Of a stretch of DNA of 64,000 nt, positions 57,504 to 64,000 are shown piece by piece. Numbering within the stretch: position 1 is the first letter of the stretch; each line of letters starts with the position of its first letter. Location of the stretch: assembly GCA_030867875.1 (NCBI GenBank), contig JAOWCC010000936.1:74681032-74745031 (forward strand), written 5' to 3'. The stretch is from Actinernus sp. WN-2022. Taxonomy: Eukaryota > Cnidaria > Anthozoa > Actiniaria > Actinernidae. The translations under genes were made by a program, and so were the position numbers. The notes under the pieces were generated by a model. It saw only the letters and a program-made list of their open reading frames with translations, was not told the DNA's origin and did not search any database.

Positions 57504-58152
57504 GTAGGATTGAAAAAAACATTGAGAACAAAACAGGAAAATCATTGGCCTCTCGATTTTGGGGGGTCAGGTCTGAAAAAGTATAGTGTGGAAATCATTT
57601 TTTTGGTCTGAAATAGGGTCAGCATTTTGAGACCCAAGGAGCACACCCCCACACAAACTTCTTGGAATTGGTGCATGACACCTCAATAATGGTAATACGG
57701 GTTGTATTTCTGTTCTATTGGCCACTAACACATTGAAACAAGTAACTTGTAAGTTAATGAATTCTACCATGCACATCGAAATTAGTAAGTTTACCAATTT
57801 TGGGGACGTTGCCGTTGGATATTTACCCGATATGTGGTGAGCTTTTAAATGTCGCAGAAATAAGAGACGTTTGTATGGATTGGAGGGATACGCTTGTCCA
57901 GACAATGCCAATCCAATGTCCCACGTCTACTATTTTTGCGATTTTTGAAAGCTTGTTTTTCAGTTTCTATTTACCAAATAAGTCATGCTCAAACTTGGCA
58001 TTCTGACTAATTTCGATGTCGTCTTTATTTTCTTATGAAGAGGTCATTTTTTATAGACGAACTTTGAGGGTCAGCAACTCGGGCCCAGTCCTTTTTCAAT
58101 TTGACAATGGCCAATTGATCCATTGATCATCTGATTACTTTTTGTCTTTTAG

Positions 58153-58260
58153 GTTTAGATGCAAGACAGAAAACGTGCCTTGTCCGATCAGTTAGTTGAA
58201 GTTTGTGAAACATAGCAGATACTAATATAATAATAAAGAAATAAATTAATGCATAGTCCC
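58153..58260 (+). terminator. 3'UTR exon and poly(A) signals
   Basis: Acceptor TGTCTTTTAG followed by non-coding sequence and AATAAA at 58232-58237 and 58240-58245. Fits the 3' end of the transcript containing the chitin-binding exon. Confidence 0.6.
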
Positions 58261-58605
58261 AGTTTAATTATTTTTAGGCCGGGGTTGTCGATCATTTGCT
58301 GACTGAGAGGTAAAGGAGAAAAGTAAATTTAAAAAACTGAAACGCCTTAATATTTTGCCGGTGTGCTCTTCCAGAAGCCGCTGACTCGGGTGAAAACAAA
58401 TAAGATTTGTGATTTTCAGGTTGGCTGTTCTGAGTTACTCAGTCAGTGTAAGAAGGCACTTTTCACCGGGAAACTCAGATCATATTAGCGAAAATACTCC
58501 TTAAACACTAAGTTACACATAGTGATGATAATTTTCGAAGAGAGACCAAGCTACATTAAAGGGAACCTCGGCTAAAAAAACATGTTTGCTCCCAAATGTT
58601 CCTTA

Positions 58606-59000
58606 GGGACGGACCATTTGAAAATTGATGGGGGGGGGGGGGGGGTGGGGGGTACCCGGATTTTTTTTTTATGGCGTCGGACCTTGCACGATATTTTTTT
58701 AAGGCATTCAGTATTTTGGTTTTACATCAAGAACATTTTACACAATTTTAATGTTTCTAGATTTATGGTATTTTCCATGTACATTAATTACCTTTGTTTA
58801 GTAGAAAACATATATATCAGGCATGTTTTTACAAAAGGAGCCTTAGAACCTAAGACCCCCTTTTGTGAAAACATGCCTGATCTTGTGTACTTTTAGCTTT
58901 AAAAGCCAGTATTAAACTCGTTTTTTGTCTTTTTCTTGAAAGGTCAAATGACAGTTTAAGACTTTTCTGGACTTTCTATCCCATAATTTACTTGTGTGAG
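58606..59000. mobile_element. One-ended copy of GGGACGGACC Harbinger family
   Basis: Starts GGGACGGACCATTTGAAAAT after TTA (58603-58605), followed by a poly-G run and TTTTTTTT as in the copy at 40268. The opposite TIR was not found, so the right limit is approximate. Confidence 0.55.
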
Positions 59001-59447
59001 ATTATCCCATAATTTCTTTATTTGAGAGCTAGAGGTTAGGATTAGGTTAAAAAAAACGCCATTTTCTGGTATTTCTACTCAAAATACGGCGAAATTGCAT
59101 CCACTAAACTTAATCTACAGGAAAAGAACGTTGTATCGCCGTGTAGTGCATCGAAATCCATTAAAAGCTTGAGAAATGGCGCAGCAGCAGGGAGTGTGAA
59201 GCGCACTTTTTGATTGACCTTGGGAAAAATGCCCCATAATTACCACATTTTACTGCATTTTTCAGTCCATGTTCGAACCAGCAAACATAGTCAATCGCTA
59301 GTCGCCCCACCTCCCTGCTGCTATATTAATGTGTAAAGCCAACTGCCGACCCTAGCCACAGCCCTTTTTGTGACCAATTTATCGTATTTTGACACCCAAT
59401 TAGAGGAGTGATGCGCATAGAATATACGTGATAATATAACGTTGCAA
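59001..59447. other. Flank of the integrase module
   Basis: No gene. A self-complementary pair GCAGCAGCAGGGAG (59182) / CTCCCTGCTGCTATA (59310) lies here; whether it marks an element end is unknown. Confidence 0.3.
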
Positions 59448-59881
59448 TATGAAGGGTTACAATCAGTTTGCTTGGCTGACCGTTGGCCAAACAATCATTT
59501 GTGGAAAGAACTGCCGTGGAACGTATTGTGCCAGTGCCTTGCAGGTCTTGTGGAATTGGTGTTCATAGTGATATACAGTTGTGTCGAGCATGTGGCCGAG
59601 ATAAGATCCGGCATAGGCATATAGCTAAGGAGAGAATAGCAAAGCAGCAGTTCCAATTGGTGATGAGCGAGCTTCTTGTCGTAGCTAAGGAGAGAATAGC
59701 AAAGCAGCCGTCGATGGATGAGTTTCTTGCAATAGCTAAGGAGAGAAAAGCAAAGCAGCAGTTTCGATTGATGATGAGTGAGCTTCTTGTCGTAGCTAAA
59801 CGAGACCTAAGCGAGCCCAAGCAGTACGTGATAAGCGAACAAGACTTCTTTAACTTGATAAGAGATCTAACGGTAGAGTAA
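59448..59881 (+). pseudogene. Small cysteine-rich zinc-type protein with internal repeats
   Basis: From ATG 59448: YNQFAWLTVGQTIICGKNCR and GTYCAS, then a shift of frame to VPCRSCGIGVHSDIQLCRAC. Combined, this gives a C-x3-C...C plus CxxC...CxxC zinc-ribbon-like protein of about 140 aa. After it a repeated IAKERIAKQQFQLVMSELL unit occurs three times with variation, probably an alpha-helical expansion. Stop at 59879-59881, AATAAA at 59913. Function unknown. The frameshift between 59530 and 59560 could be decay or an unrecognised splice. It lies first in the module with the integrase. Confidence 0.6.
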
Positions 59882-60054
59882 TTGCTCAGCTGTAATGTGA
59901 AAGTGTTAGCCTAATAAAAATATGTAAGAATAAAAAAAAGCAAAGCTGGCGTCACCAGAATCTCTCTATATAGGAACCACTTTCACCTTTTTCCTTCCTT
60001 CGCCATTTTCGTTCCTAAAGAGGTTTTTGCTTTTTGTTTGCCGGGCCCGGCTTT

Positions 60055-60137
60055 TTCTACTGTATTTGTTCTACTGTATTTATTCTACTGTATTTATTCT
60101 ACTGTATTTGTTCTACTGTATTTATCCTACTGTATTT
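60055..60137 (+). repeat. 15-bp tandem repeat
   Basis: About six copies of TTCTACTGTATTTAT with small variation, between the zinc-type protein and the tRNA-like sequence. Confidence 0.85.
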
Positions 60138-60218
60138 GTTCAGCTTCTGCCACATCGACAGACGCGCTACGACTTGTGTGGAGCTGGAGGCTTTTTACTC
60201 CACACAAACCGGTCTACC

Positions 60219-60303
60219 ACATGTGGCTCGCCGGATTCGAACCCTGAACTCAAGAGGCCTCCATTTTCTCTTGAGCCCAGCGCTGAACCGTTAGGCCACA
60301 TGT
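60219..60303 (-). pseudogene. tRNA-Leu-like sequence (pseudogene or SINE head)
   Basis: 85 bases on the minus strand with a perfect 7-bp acceptor stem (ACATGTG/CACATGT), A-box-like TGGCCTAACGG, an anticodon arm with CTCAAGA (CAA), a long variable arm as in type-II tRNAs, and B box GGTTCGAATCC. The T stem does not pair properly and positions 8-9 are unusual, so a working tRNA is unlikely. Confidence 0.5.
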
Positions 60304-60539
60304 GCTAGACAATAACGTAGGTGTAAAAAAAAAAATGATGTCTTCCACTATGTTAATTAGCGGCTCGCTGAGACAGCTGGCAATTAGCCCGTGACACGGT
60401 TTGACGTGACTAGACAGAAATTTGCATACGAACCCGACATATTAATTAATTTATCGTAGCTTTACTACGGCTTAGCTATGGCTCTTCGCAAAGTTGAAAT
60501 AAAATCCACGCTGGCTTCTTTCGTAGGAAATATCGATTT

Positions 60540-61199
60540 TTAACCCACGAGACTGCCAAGTTTTGATCGCATCTCTTCCCGAATCTCGGCCCGAATTCGT
60601 TCCACGCTTTTTTCGCCTGTTCGTCCCGAACTAACCAAGGCTACGTGGCGAATTTCAACCCTCATAGCTTCATATTTGTCTGCTTCGGCAAGTATGAGAG
60701 TGAACTCAGAGTCAGACACTTTTTCATCACGCAAGGCTTTTGACACTAGATCACGAAGTGTGTTCACTTTTGCATTCGCCAACATAGTGGTTTTTTCATG
60801 CTTAGAAACTTTGATTCCAAGCTTTTTAGCCCCAACAGCTTTAGAGGCTGAAATTACACCACAGATCCCGCCAATAACACCAAGTGGTAGGCCAACTATG
60901 ACATCAAAGCCGGAGAGAGCAACTGCTAAGCCTCCTCCCGATAAAAGCACAGAGAGGCTACCTGTGGCCACAGCGACCCCATGAATGATTCCCTGCGCAC
61001 GGGCATACTTTTTACGCACGCCCTCGTAGTGTTTTTCTTGAGCTTCAATGCTCGCAAGCGTATCGCAGACTTTTTGCAGTCGAAAGCTCTCTCCAGAGAC
61101 GCCTGTTTCAGATGAACGGAGCTGGGGATAGACCGATGGTGCCGTTGGAATTGTTTGAATCGAATCGCTTGCTATATTGACTGGACTTGCCACTGGCAT
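60540..61199 (-). CDS. Glycine-rich two-helix membrane-type protein of the integrase module
   Basis: From ATG 61199 the product is 219 aa. N-terminal 40 residues are polar and low complexity. Residues 41-70 form a helix (LQKVCDTLASIEAQEKHY). Residues about 71-118 form a hydrophobic, glycine-rich hairpin (SVLLSGGGLAVALSG, IVGLPLGVIGGICGVISAS). A conserved-looking helical tail follows (KHEKTTMLANAKVNTLRDLV, KVSDSEFTLILAEADKYEAM). No stop or frameshift. The hairpin suggests membrane insertion, possibly a membrane-active or minor structural protein of a virus-like element; this is inference. The frame is open another 20 codons upstream (61259), overlapping the integrase 5' end on the other strand. 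Confidence 0.7.
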   Translation of the reverse strand: MPVASPVNIASDSIQTIPTAPSVYPQLRSSETGVSGESFRLQKVCDTLASIEAQEKHYEGVRKKYARAQGIIHGVAVATGSLSVLLSGGGLAVALSGFDVIVGLPLGVIGGICGVISASKAVGAKKLGIKVSKHEKTTMLANAKVNTLRDLVSKALRDEKVSDSEFTLILAEADKYEAMRVEIRHVALVSSGRTGEKSVERIRAEIREEMRSKLGSLVG

Positions 61200-61285
61200 T
61201 GGGTTCGTAGCAAAGAAGTTGGTCAAGGAGCCTATGCTTAACGATCCTTTCCACTGCAACTGGTGTCTCCGAAGATATTGCTCGG

Positions 61286-62251
61286 ATGTGGCTGGAAAAG
61301 CAAGCTATATGGCAGATCTATTTGCCTGCTCCTCGATATGTTCCACGACCTAAATTTGATGTCTCTACGCCAAACGAGGTTCATCAAGCTGAGCTGCTCT
61401 TTCTTCTACATGATCGTCCTGGACGTGGACGAAAGTTATACAAGTATGCACTCACAGTTGTTGACGTAGCATCCATGTACAAAGAAGCCGAGCCATTAGC
61501 CACTAAAGAGAGTGGAGAGGTCGCTGCGGCCTTCGAGCGAATCTACAAGCGAAGCCCATTGACGTGGCCAAAGCTGCTCCAAGTCGATCCAGGACGTGAG
61601 TTCATGGGTGCTGTTTCTCCACTGCTGGCTAAGCATGAAGTTTCTGTGAGACGTGGGCGTGTGGATATCCACAGAGATCAAGCGATTGTCGAGCGTTTTA
61701 ATCGTACACTGTCTGAGAGGCTATTTGGACACCAGTATGCTCAAGAGATGGTACTTGCTTCGCAGCAGTCGGGACGACGGTCAGTCGAGTGGGTAGCTCG
61801 TTTGCCTATGGTAGTCAAAGCTTTGAACAACGAAGTTACCCGTTTGACTGGAAAACAACCAGCGGTAGCAGTTGCTGTTCGGGACGAACAACCAAAGGAA
61901 CAATCAATCGAATCAAAGCCGGCAGAGCCTGCACACTCTGGGCGTCTCGTTGGTCTCAAAGAGCAAAGGCTTCCCTCTAGTGTCAGTGTTCGATATCTCT
62001 ACGCATCTGGTGAGCTGGAAGGTGGCCGCCGTCGTGCAACTGATCCTGTGTGGTCTTTAGGCATATACAAGCCAGGACGTGTTGTTATCAGATTGGATGG
62101 GCCAGTCCTTTACTATTTGACGACACAACAGCCAGAGATGCAACGAGTGAAAGTTGTCCCAGCGATGCAAGTGCCACTGCGTGGTTTCGTCTGCGAAGAG
62201 CTCTTCGTGGTACCCAGAGACACAAAGTTGCCGCCAGATAGTGTTCTCTAG
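61286..62251 (+). CDS. DDE integrase (rve-type) of a virus-like or Polinton-like element, intact
   Basis: 321 aa from ATG 61286. Starts MWLEKQAIWQIYLPAPRYVP, then catalytic Asp60 in ALTVVDVASMYKEAEP, Asp101 in LLQVDPGREFMG and Glu136 in HRDQAIVERFNRTL, a D-D-(34)-E arrangement of the retroviral integrase fold. A helical region follows (VKALNNEVTRLTGKQPAVAV) and a C-terminal basic beta domain with YKPGRVVIRLDGPVLYYL. It would cut and join element ends to chromosomal DNA. No gag or RT lies nearby, so it is not a retrovirus; Polinton/Maverick-type or related DNA elements carry such enzymes. No lesion in the frame. It runs divergently from the membrane protein and converges on the helicase-HNH gene, overlapping its tail. 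Confidence 0.85.
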   Translation: MWLEKQAIWQIYLPAPRYVPRPKFDVSTPNEVHQAELLFLLHDRPGRGRKLYKYALTVVDVASMYKEAEPLATKESGEVAAAFERIYKRSPLTWPKLLQVDPGREFMGAVSPLLAKHEVSVRRGRVDIHRDQAIVERFNRTLSERLFGHQYAQEMVLASQQSGRRSVEWVARLPMVVKALNNEVTRLTGKQPAVAVAVRDEQPKEQSIESKPAEPAHSGRLVGLKEQRLPSSVSVRYLYASGELEGGRRRATDPVWSLGIYKPGRVVIRLDGPVLYYLTTQQPEMQRVKVVPAMQVPLRGFVCEELFVVPRDTKLPPDSVL

Positions 62252-63319
62252 TTGTCCCAGCGATGCGAGTGTCGCCGCTCCTCTTTTTACGTTGCACTCG
62301 AAACAAGTCAGCCGGACATTGTCACAAGTGTGTCCCTTGGAGTTATCCAGCCGATCAACTGAGAACTGTTGTGGGTCTCTTGGGGCATAAATCCAAAGCA
62401 GTTCTATGTTACATGCAGCGCATTGGTTATTTTGGATTTTCTTGAGCTGTAGTATGTTATCGCCCTTTAAGTTGAATCCTTGGAATCCCTTGGCTTGATC
62501 ATTGCGCTTGTAGGCCACGAGCTTCCTACAAATGACTTTGCGGATCTGCTGTCGTTGTTGCTCTGCAACTGGTGGACGTTGTTGCTCCGCAGGACAATTG
62601 ACCCGTTCAGGCTGGTGCATATATTCCACTCTGGACACGGCGAGGTAGATGAGGTTGGACCACTCGAGGTATAGTCGTCAATGACCTACACTTTGTTTGG
62701 GTCATAGATTGTCAAACCTTGGCTGGAATGGACTGTGAGAGCGTAACCAAGGCGCCAATCAGAGTGTTCTGAAGACACAACTGCTTCTGCTGCGTTGATA
62801 GTGACACTTACGACGTCGTTGAGGACGATCGAGCTCTTCTCTCTTGTCGGTGCCTGGGATAGATACCATGACGTTTTGCTTCCGACTGTCTTTGGGGTGA
62901 TAGAGAAGAGGTACATAGATGTCTGGAAAGCAGTCCTTGTGTCGCTGGAACAAAAGCTTCTGTACTCGGTCTCGAACCTTCTGACGACTGGTCAATATCA
63001 AATCACATGGTCTCCAAACTTCGACAAACAAGCCAAGACATCCTGGTAGAGAGCGACGCATTTCCTTGGACTGGACTTTGTCGGTTTGAAGGCGGATGTG
63101 CTTTTTGAGAGCTTTGAGTTCGTCATCTTTTGCCCTGTAATCGACATCTATCTCTTCGTAGTAGTTGGCTTGTCCCTGGAGCCAATTGTGTGGCAATTCA
63201 CCTGCGATCGGAGGAGGCTGGCCATGATCCATCGCCAGAAAAACGCGACACGGCCGATTGTGCAATATCAATTTCGGCTCAGAGGTCAGCAAGCACAGTT
63301 CATATAAAATTACAAGCAA
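62240..63319 (-). pseudogene. SF1 (Pif1-like) helicase fused to HNH endonuclease, broken
   Basis: Minus strand. 63319-62840: AMDHGQPPPIAGELPHNW (motif III region), VDYRAKDDELKALKKHIRLQ and RHKDCFPDIYVPLLYHP. After a frameshift near 62840: SSIVLNDVVSVTI and WRLGYALTVHSSQGLTI (motifs V-VI). A TAG then sits where a Trp codon is expected, and a second frameshift leads to WSNLIYLAVSRVEYMHQPER, the helicase end, running straight into an HNH domain: QNNQCAACNIELLW, FSVDRLDNSKGHTCDNVRLT, CFECNVKRG (about 62440-62270). Walker A and B motifs are absent: the gene is 5'-truncated near 63310. The HNH resembles recombination-endonuclease VII types with two CxxC zinc pairs. Expected role: replication or recombination of the element. 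Its frame runs on to 62057 antisense to the integrase; I place the real end near 62240. Confidence 0.75.
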
Positions 63320-63545
63320 ACTATGGGTGGAAAACGCTTAATCTCGATTTCCCACTTTCCTGAGTACGATTTAAAAAATGTCTAACCAGGATCTCAATCT
63401 ACAATATGAATTAAATAGTTCTACCTACATTTCTATAATCAGCTCGTGAATTTTAGGTGTCGTTTTTTTTCAAACATAAACGAGTGTTTTGACTCAAATT
63501 ATTACAGAGCTAGAGTGAGAATTGGCGAGAAAAGAGCTTACTTAC
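63320..63545. other. No feature seen
   Basis: AT-rich, non-coding; junction between the helicase truncation and the candidate exon. Confidence 0.3.
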
Positions 63546-63726
63546 TGTTTATAACTTGGATTCTGAGGTGGAATATACTGTATTTTGCAAAATGTCTATA
63601 GCAGGCCTTCTGAACGAATGGTTCATCGTCGTCAGTAAATGCCATTAGAGCAGCTGTGGATTCCTTTGCGGTTTCGTTTTTGCAGTTGAATATTTCGATC
63701 TTGGATAAACCGGCAGAATATGCCAT
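63546..63726 (-). CDS. Candidate first coding exon, unknown protein
   Basis: Minus strand from ATG 63726: MAYSAGLSKIEIFNC..., then STAALMAFTDDDEPFVQKAC and HFAKYSIFHLRIQV, ending at a consensus GTAAGTAAG donor (63545 downward). Good start, even codon use and a strong donor argue for an exon. Domain not recognised. It could be the 5' exon of a host gene or of the helicase downstream on the same strand; phase could not be checked. A long open frame overlapping at 63645-63878 is its shadow or 5'UTR. Confidence 0.35.
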
Positions 63727-64000
63727 CTTTGTACGCTAAATCCTGTAAATTTGGCTGTCTTGAGACCATCATATCTCTGGCCACGAGCGTCTAAAACACC
63801 ACGAACACATACCAATGGACAACTTGTTCTCTCCTTATGAAACTGCAGTGTATTTGTAACTGACCAGCAGTTATTCAAATGAATTGTCCCTTTTTAAAAA
63901 TAGGCCCTAGCCGGACCTATAGAGAAGAGTCTGCGATACTAATTGTGGTCAGCGATATCTCCCATTCGTGCCCGTTTTGAGGCTTGAGAGACAGTAAACA
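63727..64000. other. Right edge, no feature seen
   Basis: Probably 5' leader of the exon at 63546-63726 in its first part; nothing else recognised. Confidence 0.3.

Noticed and set aside
60219..60303. Functional tRNA-Leu
   Set aside because: The T stem does not pair and positions 8-9 are wrong; kept only as a tRNA-like sequence.
61286..62251. Retroviral or LTR-retrotransposon integrase
   Set aside because: No gag, protease, RT or LTR lies near it, and the neighbours are a helicase-HNH and a membrane protein.

Overview
This is eukaryotic, intron-bearing, AT-rich genomic DNA from a non-vertebrate animal. The secreted-type exons (von Willebrand A halves, a type-2 chitin-binding domain) and the repeat mix (L2/CR1-like LINEs, a Penelope-like element, a DIRS/Ngaro-type tyrosine-recombinase element, hAT-, Harbinger- and piggyBac-type MITEs) fit a cnidarian, probably an anthozoan such as a coral or anemone. 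That placement is inference. I see no bacterial features, CRISPR arrays or convincing functional tRNA or rRNA genes.

Host genes, all on the + strand. (1) A secreted-type gene with tandem VWA-like domains: exons 2146-2398, 4956-5314 and 16621-16863 join in phase and end in a stop. The last domain is duplicated at 23781-24133 plus 24684-24926, also ending in a stop. The intron splitting the domain is 11.3 kb in the first copy and 550 bp in the second, because mobile DNA piled into the first. (2) A TATA box at 47194, a signal-peptide exon (47272-47320), a possible 21-base dibasic microexon (47554-47574), and a terminal chitin-binding exon (57288-57503) with a 3'UTR exon and poly(A) signals near 58232. 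These may be one gene or two.

Mobile DNA fills most of the rest. 0-1 kb: LINE remnant. 3.4-4.8 kb: a 1.38-kb foldback. 6.2-7.2 kb: a 107-bp minisatellite interrupted by a MITE. 8.6-12.8 kb: DIRS/Ngaro-like remnant. 13-31 kb: many MITEs and foldbacks, including a 1271-bp element with a 9-bp target duplication that carries the 5' parts of a RecQ-like helicase gene and a CxxC-protein gene. 31-37 kb: three decayed LINEs. 40.2-46.6 kb: a LINE with an undamaged 1162-aa EN-RT ORF, its ORF1 split by a Harbinger-type element. 50.7-57.2 kb: a four-level nest of insertions. 59.4-63.3 kb: a compact module of a zinc protein, a membrane protein, an intact DDE integrase and a broken SF1 helicase fused to an HNH nuclease. 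I take this last module to be an uncharacterised virus-like or self-synthesising element.

Best leads for something new are the integrase/helicase-HNH module at 59.4-63.3 kb and the RecQ-bearing transposon at 17.95-19.22 kb.
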